Assembly: GCF_001983935.1 (NCBI RefSeq)
Contig: NZ_CP017641.1
Coordinates: 2,046,001-2,110,000 of the forward strand
Direction of reading: 5' to 3'
From: Fuerstiella marisgermanici
Lineage (GTDB): Bacteria; Planctomycetota; Planctomycetia; Planctomycetales; Planctomycetaceae
Length of the DNA stretch: 64,000 nucleotides
Shown: positions 18,201-25,779 of the stretch, in pieces
How the letters are laid out: each line of letters opens with the position of its first letter
Position numbering within the stretch: the first letter of the stretch is position 1
The notes under the pieces: model-generated
What the model saw: the letters and a program-made list of their open reading frames with translations, nothing else
Database searches by the model: none
Told to the model about the DNA's origin: nothing
Position numbers and translations under genes: made by a program

Positions 18201-18941
18201 GATGTAGTTCACGAAGTTGGTGTGAACGACCTCACCGCGTTTCAGGTGGCGGACCTTGTACTTCCAGAAGCGTTCGTTGCCATCTTTGTCCAGCACAAGT
18301 TCACGCGGAATCGATTCGTCGTCCGATGTGAAGAAATTCATCACGGACGAATCGATCTGCAGGTAGTGTCCTTCCGACGTTGTGCGCGGAAAGATCTCAG
18401 AATAGAACCGTGGACTGACCGTGTTCAGCGAATCGCAACACGGCGTGCGGAAGGCGACGGGCTTGTTGCCCGGAATCTTGTTCAGTAGATCGATGCAGCG
18501 GTCGTATGTAGACTTGGCTTTGTCGATGTCTCCTCCCTGCAGCAGCGGGCAGGGGTGGTCGACCGTGTGGCATTCAATGCTGAGCCCTTCTTCCAGCCAA
18601 CTTTGCAATTGAGGATCATCGGGCTTCACGTCGCACGTCATGATGCTTACGGGAGCCCGACCGTCGATCTGCTTCAGACGATTCAGGATTGGCCGCAGGT
18701 ACTGTTCGTACTTAGCGGTGTCTCGCATGTCGTCGATGGCGAGAACGACAACACAGTCTACGCCTTCTTCACCCACCCATTGCGGCGTGATCAGTTTTGG
18801 AAAGTCCTTGTGCGGCTGCCAAGGATTGCATTCGTCCAGGTAGGCGAGATCGTTGGCATCGTCGGCAAGTACCACACTGATTTCGGGTACGGAGTGGCTA
18901 AGGACGAATACAAGGAGGGGAAGGACGGTCCAACGAATCAT
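12291..18941 (-). CDS. Giant secreted deacetylase / ceramidase-like / PVC-type dehydrogenase-cytochrome fusion
   Basis: The protein has 2216 residues and a signal peptide (1-26). In order it contains: a polysaccharide deacetylase-like region (about 40-380); a neutral ceramidase-like domain (about 494-1000; V-S-S-T-H-T-H-S-G-P near 642, but G-C-G-A-D-A-N-P where true ceramidases have the G-D-V-S-P nucleophile, so activity is uncertain); a PVC-type membrane-bound dehydrogenase beta-propeller (about 1010-1480); HEAT-like repeats; a haem site C-A-T-C-H (about 1949); and a C-terminal carbohydrate-binding-like sandwich. It presumably acts outside the cytoplasm on glycan or lipid substrates. The frame is interrupted by in-frame repeat inserts at residues ~537-596, ~1057-1090 and ~1417-1452. 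Function is inferred from domains only. Confidence 0.85.
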   Translation of the reverse strand: MIRWTVLPLLVFVLSHSVPEISVVLADDANDLAYLDECNPWQPHKDFPKLITPQWVGEEGVDCVVVLAIDDMRDTAKYEQYLRPILNRLKQIDGRAPVSIMTCDVKPDDPQLQSWLEEGLSIECHTVDHPCPLLQGGDIDKAKSTYDRCIDLLNKIPGNKPVAFRTPCCDSLNTVSPRFYSEIFPRTTSEGHYLQIDSSVMNFFTSDDESIPRELVLDKDGNERFWKYKVRHLKRGEVVHTNFVNYIKNYPYPYVINNTCWQFPCVAPSDWSAQHLHGVNNPLTVEDWKAALDITVHKQGVFNLVFHPHGWITAEQVVELIDHAVQKHGKKLKFLTFREAAERLNQSLTNGKSLRQAKSDLRDSASHAAHLKQHSNPSDVRSLPKNVRDVLAHGTSPMLLPLKRDDGSDNGFFIHNRHLCWQNEDTAHLPDLIHRVSFDDIPAANVGRNKVAAPAGTARTDESPDTPKELRESEAGDRRSGNDSVRSFWPTPIGAAVVDITPDYPVRLTGYGNRATESEGVAAKIHARALVIGGKNVAVIAPRDEPRSGRSRTSGSDVRISGVGSRSFQHTDIQTMARFNQKDRAAGLITRSDDGYYEQPLAILITVDNCGVPQEIVEAAFGKIAAKHNISRERFAVSSTHTHSGPWLRDFAPNILPNLPEDHAAHLAKYEAELVEHLVSVVDKAIEARKPGNLSVGRGKLGFAINRRVLNNGTWQGFGETPDGPVDHQFPVLAAHDANGKLIAVLANYACHATTETGAFNQISGDWPGFAADMIEADNPGSVALIAIGCGADANPSPRGTHEQAKQHGRAVADEVKRLLGKAEDGKPNADVDDSAFLTPIDPSITCDIARINLPLGPLPDRAAWEAQAKDDSHTGHLAKKFLKMLDNGEDIPTTVPNYPVQTWCFGEDLAMVFLGGEVVVDYSIRLNSMFDDQRLWLNAYTNDVPCYIASKRILREGGYEADRSMVYYAHPTRLAPEAEDLICDAVQKLLPHEFYSDELQATFPGPKSPEDSLSCITVRPGMKAELVVAEPLIHDPVAFDWDFQGRMWVIEMGGYPSGAGQPRRAVAGQHGTAREGAESPRKLDVRASGGVNGRVRVLTDADNDGRYDEAVTFLDDLNFPTGIHPWRNGWIITAAPDIIYAEDTDGDFVADVRKVLFTGFTEGNQQHRVNGMRWGLDGWLYLANGDSGGEIKAVATVSEKSVVSRDPVNIRGRDLRIHPDTGAIELLSGQTQFGRNRDDFGNWFGNNNSNPIWHYVLEDRYLSRNPHATGLQTRAQVAEVPGAAPVFPTSKTMARFNDFHAANRFTSACSTSIYRDHLLGEEFYGNAFTCEPVHNLVSRLVLERDGVTFKGRRARDEQKSEFFASSDNWTRPVMVRTGPDGAIYIADMYRQVIEHPQWIPDEYQRKMNLRAGDDRGRIYRVTAGQPRQAVAWPHGMSRDVVKSPRTSNVRARSSNSPSREVAVTRAFASDHEAASCCGFEAEAVNENQLHDSATSSDKVATAVPELRDWFNKPASEITTKELAERIASLNGWWRDTAQRLLAHRGGDFPPKELLTLMATHESAAVRVQAIAAMANVERTHTQSIQLAETLVGLRDDPHPEVRRQVLRFESRLRDEDEKLSNVLLAMLYDPSPIVQQQLALVMGASDRFADASKATLASLLTRHGSNTHIRDAVYSSTNDENVVGLLISLSKSDEPVSALIYGDVLRMAAAFEKGPAVVTAFEALLKRMTEGKQNRSPDMWESAVGVSTQIRRNPKLTELVSQSKSTLVAWKNARQFASELSVSPDEDIRTRLAALNFMEVSGNLNQDTQQTLLGLFSPDTPPDVQQAAIRVLAAVNSDHLWQELAPRWRSLTPSVRGTAVEAMLSRSERTMTLLKAIESGELTVSDVDAAYRQRLLAHKDATIREHAQKLFGTTTPSARTTLVESLRANIAGLKSDADAGKAVFEKRCATCHKIGEVGKQVGADLTALKDRSTDAMLTAILDPNKAVESKFFSYIAVTTEGRTFSGMLLNETGNSITLLGSDGKEQSVPRTELDELVCSNKSLMPEGLEKDLTPQQLADVIAFVQSAGTTWKRFAGNEPRLVRASDDGTILLPASAAEIHGPNLVFESKHQNLGWWASTDDYAVWTIDVPRGGYWTVEVDYACDNGTAGGLLKLSTGTRLLTARIPGTGTWDDYRTWTAGKLDLGGGRRQIIVTAPEKPPAALLDLKAIRLLPPE
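14586..14690. repeat. GC-rich intragenic repeat, copy 1
   Basis: This block within the giant gene matches 15672-15770. Shared stretches on the plus strand are TCCTCGGCGATT, a block around ATCCCGTGT and CGCCACCGCC, then GCCGGGGCTGCCC. In the protein it reads G-Q-P-R-Q-A-V-A-W-P-H-G...K-S-P-R-T-S-N-V-R-A and interrupts the dehydrogenase domain right after Y-R-V-T-A, near its C-terminal edge. The residues that follow (to about 14470) are also low-complexity and may belong to a longer insert. Confidence 0.75.
15672..15770. repeat. GC-rich intragenic repeat, copy 2
   Basis: This is the second copy of the block at 14586-14690, translated as G-Q-P-R-R-A-V-A-G-Q-H-G...E-S-P-R-K-L-D-V-R-A. It splits the dehydrogenase propeller between E-M-G-G-Y-P and G-R-V-R-V-L, a junction that is continuous in related proteins. 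Both copies keep the same orientation and reading frame. Confidence 0.75.
17154..17333. repeat. Palindromic-ended mini-element inserted in frame (180 bp)
   Basis: 28-bp inverted arms at 17154-17181 and 17306-17333 match each other and the arms of 12111-12279 with only two or three differences. Length is 180 bp, exactly 60 codons, and the whole element is open in the host frame. It translates to A-V-I-A-P-R-D-E-P-R-S ... L-I-T-R-S-D-D-G-Y, lying between A-L-V-I-G-G-K-N and Q-P-L-A-I-L-I-T-V-D-N of the ceramidase-like domain, a junction expected to be continuous. The in-frame persistence resembles Rickettsia palindromic elements, but the sequence is unrelated to any I know. Confidence 0.85.
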
Positions 18942-19152
18942 CGCAGTGACTCCGGGGGCAGCGAAAGGAGGCGGAAGGAGCCATCGACTTTAATCAACCG
19001 CCGCGCAATTTCCAACTTGCAATCCGGCAGCGGCCTGGCGAGTCGTCGTACGTGGGAAGTCAGACAACATCCACAACAAACACGGTTCGTTCGATTGCGG
19101 AGTTCCGTCGCAGCTACAACAATCGGACACACGAAACTTCAGGAGCAGCCCA

Positions 19153-20505
19153 ATGACAATCTGGCGACTCACACTTCAGGAAATACGACACCGAAAACTC
19201 GGCTTCCTTCTAGCCGTGCTGACCGTGGCCGCAGCGACCGCCTGTTTGGTTGGTGCTCGCACACTGCTGCGTGTGAATTCCGTCGTGTCCGCGGAGCTCT
19301 ACGAAGCTCAGGAAGAAAAATTGCAGCAATCGCTGGACGAAAAGCGAGAGCGCGTTCACCAGGCGGGAGCCGAGCTGCAGGACGCCATGCGCAAACAAAT
19401 GCTGGGCCTGGGCTTCAATATTCTGATTCTTCCGGAAGATCAATCACGATCAGAACTGCTGCTGAACGGAATGACGGCCACGATGCCCGAATCCTACGTC
19501 GACAAACTGGCTCAATCCAAAATTGTGACCGTCAACCACCTGCTGCCGAGTGTCACCAAACGCATCACGTGGCCGGAACGCGATAAGGAAGTGATTTTGA
19601 TTGGAACTCGCGGTGAAGTGCCAATCCAACATCGCGGCCTGAAGAAAGAACTTCTTGAAGAAGTGGCCGAAGGCAAAATGGTGATCGGCTATTCCATTCA
19701 AAAGGACCTTAATTTAAAGGTGGGTGACACGGTGAAATTCATGGAGCAGGATTTCACGATTTCAGAAGCTCACGCAGAACGCGGGTCGACGGACGATGTC
19801 ACGGTCTGGATCAACCTAAAACAAGCTCAGGAATTGCTGGGCATGCAAAATCTGATTAACGCCATTTTGGCTTTGGAATGCGATTGCGTGGGCGACCGCA
19901 TTTCTGCCGTTCGCGAAGAAATTTCCGCCATCCTGCCTGGCACTCAAGTGATTGAAAAATATTCGCAGGCACTTACTCGAGCCGAAGCGCGAGCCAAAGC
20001 GAAAGAAGTGGCCGAAGTCGCATTGGCTCACGAGGAAGCGACAGGCGCCGCAATGCTGCAGGAACAGGCGTCAAACCGAGCGGCGTTGCAGAATCGTCAA
20101 AGCGAATTTGCCGCCGTGCTGGTGCCGCTGGTGTTGGCTGCGTCCGCGATTGTTATTTTTCTGCTGGCACTCGTGAACGCGAAGCAGCGCAGCGAAGAAA
20201 TCGGGATTCTGCGAGCGATCGGTTTGAAAGCCCGGCAAATTATTATCGTCTTTCTGTCAAAGGCCCTGATCATCGGAGTGCTGGGCGGATTGCTGGGCGT
20301 GGCATTGGGGTTCTGGGTCGGATATTCGTTGCCGCAGACCAGCGGCATCGACATTCAGGTGTCTCAATTGTTTGACAGCGGTCGCTTAAAAACCACGCTG
20401 CTTGGCGCTCCGCTGCTGGCGCTACTGCTTTCGTCATTGGCAAGTTGGATTCCCGCGTTGCTGGCTGCGAGTAAAGATCCAGCCATCATTCTGCAGGGAG
20501 AATAA
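19153..20505 (+). CDS. FtsX/MacB-type ABC transporter permease with coiled-coil region
   Basis: 450 residues. One N-terminal transmembrane helix (about 18-40) is followed by a large periplasmic part with coiled coils (about 48-80 and 270-335), then three C-terminal helices with the FtsX signature (S-E-E-I-G-I-L-R-A-I-G-L-K). This is the permease layout of LolCE/MacB-type mechanotransmission transporters. GGAGCAGCCC precedes ATG 19153. The ATPase gene follows after 2 bases, so the two form one transporter. The substrate is not indicated. The long alanine/glutamate-rich coiled coil next to the first helix is unusual for LolC and more like MacB-type permeases that touch periplasmic partners. Confidence 0.88.
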   Translation: MTIWRLTLQEIRHRKLGFLLAVLTVAAATACLVGARTLLRVNSVVSAELYEAQEEKLQQSLDEKRERVHQAGAELQDAMRKQMLGLGFNILILPEDQSRSELLLNGMTATMPESYVDKLAQSKIVTVNHLLPSVTKRITWPERDKEVILIGTRGEVPIQHRGLKKELLEEVAEGKMVIGYSIQKDLNLKVGDTVKFMEQDFTISEAHAERGSTDDVTVWINLKQAQELLGMQNLINAILALECDCVGDRISAVREEISAILPGTQVIEKYSQALTRAEARAKAKEVAEVALAHEEATGAAMLQEQASNRAALQNRQSEFAAVLVPLVLAASAIVIFLLALVNAKQRSEEIGILRAIGLKARQIIIVFLSKALIIGVLGGLLGVALGFWVGYSLPQTSGIDIQVSQLFDSGRLKTTLLGAPLLALLLSSLASWIPALLAASKDPAIILQGE

Positions 20506-20507
20506 AT

Positions 20508-21173
20508 ATGCTGCAAATCGACAACGTCACAAAAACCTACTCTCATTCACAAGGTCCGGTCCGTGCTGTGGGTGATGTTTCATTGACCGTCAACGCCGGA
20601 GCCTTCGTTGCGGTTCAAGGGCCCAGCGGCTGCGGCAAGTCGACGTTGTTGCTGATGGCAGGCGGTCTGCTGAGGCCGGACGGCGGCGCGGTGAATGTCG
20701 ACAGTACGGACCCCTATGGATTGAAGCCGGATGTGCGGGCTGAATTCCGAGCTCGCCGAATTGGCTTCGTCTTTCAACAGTTCCATTTGGTCCCTTACCT
20801 GACCATTCGCGAAAACATACTGGCTCCCGGCATGGCGATCGCAACGCCGGATGCTGAAACTCGCAGCCGGGCCGACGAACTTATCGAACGGTTCGGCCTT
20901 GCCGACCGACAGCACCATGTGCCTGGAAAACTAAGCAGCGGCGAACGTCAACGCACGGCTCTTGCTCGAGCTCTCTTGAATCGGCCGTCGCTGCTGTTGG
21001 CGGACGAACCAACCGGGAATCTGGACCACGACAACGCAGATATCGTGCTGAACGATTTGAAGGATTTCGCGAAGGAAGGCGGAGCCGTGTTGCTGGTGAC
21101 TCATGATGATCGAGCCGTCAGTTATGCGGATTCGGTCGTACGAATGCAGGCAGGAAAGATTATTCGTGACTGA
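20508..21173 (+). CDS. ABC transporter ATP-binding protein (LolD/MacB type)
   Basis: 221 residues with all nucleotide-binding motifs: Walker A G-P-S-G-C-G-K-S-T, Q-loop F-Q-Q-F-H-L-V-P, signature L-S-S-G-E-R-Q-R (with S-S-G-E rather than S-G-G-E), Walker B L-L-L-A-D-E-P-T-G-N-L-D and switch His in V-T-H-D. GGGAG precedes ATG 20508. It pairs with the FtsX-like permease immediately upstream. Its last codons overlap the GTG start of the phosphoesterase gene by 8 bases, giving a three-gene coupled operon. Confidence 0.95.
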   Translation: MLQIDNVTKTYSHSQGPVRAVGDVSLTVNAGAFVAVQGPSGCGKSTLLLMAGGLLRPDGGAVNVDSTDPYGLKPDVRAEFRARRIGFVFQQFHLVPYLTIRENILAPGMAIATPDAETRSRADELIERFGLADRQHHVPGKLSSGERQRTALARALLNRPSLLLADEPTGNLDHDNADIVLNDLKDFAKEGGAVLLVTHDDRAVSYADSVVRMQAGKIIRD

Positions 21174-22023
21174 GCGGCTGCATCGAATTCTACACCTTTC
21201 TGACCTGCACTTTGGCCCGCCGTATTCTCAAGTCGTGGGCGAAGCTGTTTTGGCGATCGCACCGAAGCTGGGTGCCGACGCGATTGTCGTCAGTGGCGAC
21301 TTCACTCAACGCGCCAAACGTGAACAGTTTCAGGCGGCTCGCGAATTCGTGGATCAGCTTCCGGACGTGCCGCGGCTGTACATTCCCGGCAATCATGACG
21401 TGCCGCTGTATCGAGTGAAAGAACGCTGGCGTGATCCGCTCGGATTGTACAAGGAGCATATCTGCCCGGATCTGAATCCAGTGCTGTCGTTGAAACACGC
21501 GTTGCTGGTCGGTTTAGATTCCACCGCACCGCATCGGGCGATTTCGAATGGCCGTATTCACCAATGGCAGATCGACGCGACTCGAAAGATCTTCGCAGAA
21601 GCCCCGCCCAACGTGGCAAAAATTGTGGTGGCTCATCACCACTTTGTTCCGGCCCCGGATTACCTCAAAGACAGCGCGATGCCTCAGGCCAAACGAGCGA
21701 TCGCGGCTTTTGTGGAAGACGACGTCGACATGATCATGGGCGGGCATTTGCATCGAGCGTACATCGGAAACACGCTGGACGTTTATCCCGGCGCTCATCC
21801 GGAACGCGGTATCGTGGTGGTTCAGTCCGGCACCAGCACGTCTCGCCGAGGGCGCGGCCGCGAACGTGAAAAGAACACCTTCAACGTAATTGACCTGGCC
21901 GCCGACAGCATGACCATCACACACTATATGTACTTCCAGGCCGAAGCCACCTTCGTCCCCTTCAGCCAACACGTCTTTCCGGTCGGTACGCACCGACTGG
22001 CGATTGGCGTGGAGGGCGGTTGA
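21166..22023 (+). CDS. Calcineurin-like metallophosphoesterase
   Basis: 285 residues from GTG 21166, chosen because AGGAAAG lies upstream and the start overlaps the preceding stop, so coupling is likely. The di-metal site is complete: H-L-S-D-L-H-F-G, S-G-D-F-T-Q, G-N-H-D-V-P, A-H-H-H-F and G-G-H-L-H-R. There is no signal peptide, so it is cytoplasmic. The family includes 3',5'-cAMP phosphodiesterases and lipid A-pathway hydrolases; the substrate cannot be assigned. Operon membership with a lipoprotein-type ABC transporter hints at an envelope-linked role. Confidence 0.9.
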   Translation: MTERLHRILHLSDLHFGPPYSQVVGEAVLAIAPKLGADAIVVSGDFTQRAKREQFQAAREFVDQLPDVPRLYIPGNHDVPLYRVKERWRDPLGLYKEHICPDLNPVLSLKHALLVGLDSTAPHRAISNGRIHQWQIDATRKIFAEAPPNVAKIVVAHHHFVPAPDYLKDSAMPQAKRAIAAFVEDDVDMIMGGHLHRAYIGNTLDVYPGAHPERGIVVVQSGTSTSRRGRGREREKNTFNVIDLAADSMTITHYMYFQAEATFVPFSQHVFPVGTHRLAIGVEGG

Positions 22024-22113
22024 GCGGGGTGGTGGCTGAAGCGCCGGCGTTGCTTCCGTTGGGCGCTTGGTGTGAGGTGGAAAGGTGATTGTGTAGGCGC
22101 AGACGTCAGCCGA

Positions 22114-22890
22114 TCACTTGGCGATGCTGTCAGAGACATCAGGCCGTATAACTCGCAGGTCTTCGTCTTTGACAAGCCAATCCAGCATTCGTTGATACGA
22201 CATGGCGTTCTTAAAGATCCCGCTGTGATCGGCGCCCTCCCAAACGGTTTCAACCACGTCGACCTTGAACCGCTTTGCGGACGTGACAGTCTCCTGCTGC
22301 TCCTTCCGCATGTAGTCTTTCGCTCCAACAAATACCCAGACTTTAATTTTTGGATAGTGCCGCAACGACCACGGATGACATACACCGGCGATGACCACGC
22401 ACTTGGTAAATAATTTATCCTCGAATGAAGGGAGTTCCCATGCACCGGATCCCCCATGGCTAAAGCCGATTACTGATCGTCGATCTTCGTCGATTCGGTA
22501 ATCCTTGCCCATTCTTCGCACTACATCGCCCAGCTGTAGCCAGTTCCAGTTCGTATAGCGATCGCCGTACTTCGAGGGTGGGCAGATCGGCGCCACCACA
22601 ATTGCAGGCAGGCTGGCAAGTCCGCGAATCGACGCTTTCAGTGACTCAAGCTTCGGGTTCCCGCCGCCATGCAAAAACATGACCAACGGCCACCGTCGGT
22701 TATCGTTGGCTTCGTATTCGTCGGGCACGCTGATCAGGCAGCGGTATTGCGAGGTCTCGGTGAAGGTCCGTTCAACGACAAGCTCACGAAATTCTGCTTC
22801 GCTGGCTCGAACTTTACCAACGCAAATCAGAACAAACAGTGCAGTTGCGAAGGTTCCAGAGCGACCGAATCGGAAACGGGAATCTGTCAT
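22114..22890 (-). CDS. Secreted alpha/beta hydrolase (esterase-like)
   Basis: 258 residues with an N-terminal signal region (F-A-T-A-L-F-V-L-I-C-V-G-K-V-R-A). Motifs are an oxyanion strand M-F-L-H-G-G-G, nucleophile elbow G-F-S-H-G-G, and a late His in A-D-H-S-G-I. This resembles the polyhydroxybutyrate-depolymerase/dienelactone-hydrolase-like esterases common in planctomycetes. It is transcribed toward the ABC operon (convergent). About 90 bases separate the two stop codons and I see no strong terminator there. Confidence 0.8.
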   Translation of the reverse strand: MTDSRFRFGRSGTFATALFVLICVGKVRASEAEFRELVVERTFTETSQYRCLISVPDEYEANDNRRWPLVMFLHGGGNPKLESLKASIRGLASLPAIVVAPICPPSKYGDRYTNWNWLQLGDVVRRMGKDYRIDEDRRSVIGFSHGGSGAWELPSFEDKLFTKCVVIAGVCHPWSLRHYPKIKVWVFVGAKDYMRKEQQETVTSAKRFKVDVVETVWEGADHSGIFKNAMSYQRMLDWLVKDEDLRVIRPDVSDSIAK

Positions 22891-23014
22891 TGCCTAAGGC
22901 CTCATCAGGAAGGTTACGTTCAGATGCCGGCGGTGCGGCGCTTACCGCGCTGCGGCTAATGACATGGGTGTTTAAATTGTCGAGGCCCACCAGGCTTTGC
23001 GATTAGTGAGCCGG

Positions 23015-23653
23015 CTACATCACCTGGTTGGTAGCGTGCGACGGAGCGTCCATCGCGTCTGCGATTGCGTAGAAGCTTTTCGCACTGCGGCACCGCGGCA
23101 TTGCGAACCATTGTTTACCTACCTGCGCAACGACAATCCTTGTTTGGTATTCACGACCGTCGTAGCCCTCCGCAGCGACGTCTACACTCATGAATTCCTT
23201 GCCGTAATAAGTGCCTAACATTTCAAACTGCAGTGCCGCGACCTGTTTGTCTTCGGGATCGAAGGAGACCGTTTTGATTACGCGAACGGGCTTCTTGTGG
23301 TTAATCCCGTTCCGTGCTTCACGCATATCGTAAAATGTAAATCGCTCATCGCCGTGACTGAATTCCGTGACGTGGCAGGATTCCGCAAATTTATTGAGAG
23401 TAGCAATGGGACCATCGCACACGCCGAGAAGCAGATGCTGAACGAAGTGCTTCGGCGATCCTGTGGCAACACCGCGAAACAGAACTTTTGCAGCGTCTTC
23501 GGGGCTGGCTGCGCCTTCGCGATGAAACTCAAATGGATCAATTTTCTGAATTTTGCTTTCAGACTGCGAATCGAATCCGTACGTGATCGCGGTAACGACA
23601 CCCGCGACGATGAAAGTTGCAGCAACGGCAATTGAGCGTCTATTCATGGTCAT
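23015..23653 (-). CDS. Uncharacterised exported or anchored protein
   Basis: 212 residues. The N terminus (M-T-M-N-R-R-S-I-A-V-A-A-T-F-I-V-A-G-V-V-T-A) is a signal or anchor helix. The body shows no motif I can name; the fold may be a lumazine-binding/NTF2-like domain (regular helices, then strands with F-T-F-Y-D-M and K-Q-V-A-A-L-Q-F), which is only an impression. Two ATGs six bases apart can start it. The 220 bases upstream hold nothing recognisable. Confidence 0.7.
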   Translation of the reverse strand: MTMNRRSIAVAATFIVAGVVTAITYGFDSQSESKIQKIDPFEFHREGAASPEDAAKVLFRGVATGSPKHFVQHLLLGVCDGPIATLNKFAESCHVTEFSHGDERFTFYDMREARNGINHKKPVRVIKTVSFDPEDKQVAALQFEMLGTYYGKEFMSVDVAAEGYDGREYQTRIVVAQVGKQWFAMPRCRSAKSFYAIADAMDAPSHATNQVM

Positions 23654-23876
23654 GGTCTCCGGCGATAAAGCTGTCCCGAAACGTTCTTGCTACCCCGCGC
23701 GCTGTTAAGTCAGCCTTGACTGAAGTGAACCTGGTCCTGCGTTACAGTTCCCTACGTGGGTGCCACCAGAATACCAATCCGCCACCGCAAACCATAGTCG
23801 CGTTCGCTCGCCAACGCCGCCATCTACCAGACAAGCCTGAAAACCGCGTTTCCATCCTCGCACGCTCGTGCCGAGC

Positions 23877-25547
23877 TTATTCGCGAAGAGCTTGCTCAGT
23901 CGCCGCGAGAAGTTTCGAATAGTAAGACTTGGCACGTTCTAAACGTTCGCGGATCGAACGACTGCGAAGGTCGCTTCCCTCAGAAAATTCCTCTTCGATC
24001 ACGGCGATAGCCTCAAGCTGTTTTCTTACGATCCGTGAACTCTTCTGAGGCGACCAGGTGGGCTCGTCATTAACAACAACGTAAACAGGCGACGTGTGAG
24101 CGACCGCTCCGTTTGCACAGCGAGTGCTGAGCGCCAACCACGTGCTGCGAGAAATGTCGACCTCAACTTCCAGAGTAAGTTCGTTGGAGTGACTGTCATT
24201 TCTGTGCACTTCCTGCAGTACTCCATCGTTGCCGACCAGTTCAAGCACTTCGGGCAGCCCAACTTTTTCATGGCCCCACGCTCGAGCACGCACTTTCACC
24301 TTGCTCTTGCCGTCCGCTTTGATTTCCGTTCCGGGCAATTGGCCATCGACCGTAAATTCCAGCGCCGGCCCATTGCTGACAAACGAGTGTCCCGCTTTGA
24401 GTCCGGCGAACCAGCGATCCAGGTCAAGAGTCTCGCCGGTATGGACGTAGGTTCGCGCTTCGCCCAGCGTCGATCCCCAGGGCACGTCGCTTCCTGCTGC
24501 TGCGGCCAGACGAAAGCCGAGGTTCAGGTAGTCGTAATAGTCCAGCGTGTTGATGCGGCTAAATTGCAGCAACTCGACGAAGTCAATTCCTTCTGTGGTG
24601 ACGTACCACGGGAAGCCTCGCGGCAAGTCGCAGCCGTTCCATGAAAAGTGAGCGAACCCTACGACGGCATCCGGCTGAGCGTGAAGTCGCTGGAATGCCA
24701 GGTCGTAAAGGTCATAGGTGGCCACATCTCTCGCCATGGCGGAGGTGTTCAGTCCGATGATGTGCCCGAAGGTGCTGCGCGGTTCTTCCTGCCCGCTGAC
24801 AAGGCAATAGTCTCCGCGTCGTTCGCGAAATTTCGTGCCGAACCCGAGCTGTTTAAAATCGGTCCCGCGATGGTGTCCCATTTCAAGAACATTAACGACA
24901 TGCAGGTCCTCAGCTTCAGCATAGCGCAGTAAGAAGTCGCGGTACGTTTTCTTCGTCGTGGGATGATGCACGTGAACGTCGCCGGAATACCAGCCCTTCG
25001 CGGGCAAGTCGACCCAGCGTTCGAGTTTCAACGCGTGCTGCTGATCTTCAGAAGTAACAGTGAAGGTCTTTGTTACCGGGATGTATTCCATGCCCCGTGC
25101 TGCTGAAATCTGGTAGCGACCTGGATTTAGCTTGATCGAAAAAGCAGGCTGCGTTTGGTACGCCACAGGCTCAAGCCAGAAAGGTAGCGAAGGAAGTTCT
25201 TCGTAAACAAAACTGCGGTCGTTGTTATCTCCCTTGCCTAACGTCTTCCTTGCCGGGCCAATCCAGTCTGGGTTGGCCGCTTCATATTCAACGCCGCGAT
25301 AGAATTCGTTTGTCTGGCTCACTCGCTGCATGATGCGGCCATCTGGCGGTAACCGCACCGAGTTGTCTTGCAGGCTGCGAATGCAAACCATGGCGGGCAC
25401 AGGCTTGCCCGACGGACCATCCAACAGCTTGAAACGGACCGTGGCCTGCGGTTCAGCGGCGTACGTCGTTTGCCCGACGGCTGAATGCGCCATAACCCAG
25501 CCAGCCAGAATGCAGGCCAATAGCGTAAGTCGATGTCGTGAAGCCAT
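23877..25547 (-). CDS. CehA/McbA-like secreted metallohydrolase (PHP fold)
   Basis: 556 residues. Start ATG 25547 is chosen over an upstream ATG because GAGGTG lies 6 bases before it and a signal peptide follows (L-T-L-L-A-C-I-L-A-G-W-V-M-A). An N-terminal beta domain is followed by W-Y-S-G-D-V-H-V-H-H (metal ligands) and E-M-G-H-H-R, with G-F-A-H-F-S-W-N and A-A-G-S-D-V further on, all typical of the PHP-type CehA/McbA family. Known members hydrolyse esters such as carbaryl, but most planctomycete copies have unknown substrates. A C-terminal beta-sandwich follows. Confidence 0.8.
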   Translation of the reverse strand: MASRHRLTLLACILAGWVMAHSAVGQTTYAAEPQATVRFKLLDGPSGKPVPAMVCIRSLQDNSVRLPPDGRIMQRVSQTNEFYRGVEYEAANPDWIGPARKTLGKGDNNDRSFVYEELPSLPFWLEPVAYQTQPAFSIKLNPGRYQISAARGMEYIPVTKTFTVTSEDQQHALKLERWVDLPAKGWYSGDVHVHHPTTKKTYRDFLLRYAEAEDLHVVNVLEMGHHRGTDFKQLGFGTKFRERRGDYCLVSGQEEPRSTFGHIIGLNTSAMARDVATYDLYDLAFQRLHAQPDAVVGFAHFSWNGCDLPRGFPWYVTTEGIDFVELLQFSRINTLDYYDYLNLGFRLAAAAGSDVPWGSTLGEARTYVHTGETLDLDRWFAGLKAGHSFVSNGPALEFTVDGQLPGTEIKADGKSKVKVRARAWGHEKVGLPEVLELVGNDGVLQEVHRNDSHSNELTLEVEVDISRSTWLALSTRCANGAVAHTSPVYVVVNDEPTWSPQKSSRIVRKQLEAIAVIEEEFSEGSDLRSRSIRERLERAKSYYSKLLAATEQALRE

Positions 25548-25779
25548 TGGATCACCTCGTGAGATTGTGGGGCACCATTCACCGTTTTGGTTCCTGGCGA
25601 TCCAGTATGGCCCGTCACGATGTGTTGTCAATTGCCGCGCACATCAAGCGGGGTCTTCAGGGCAGCCCTCATCAGATACGGCGATGTTTGGCACAGTGAT
25701 CGACAACGGACGGATGAACGACAAGGCTGAAACACCGTTGACCGATGCTCTGTCACCCTCTGGCCGCTTCTATCGGCCA

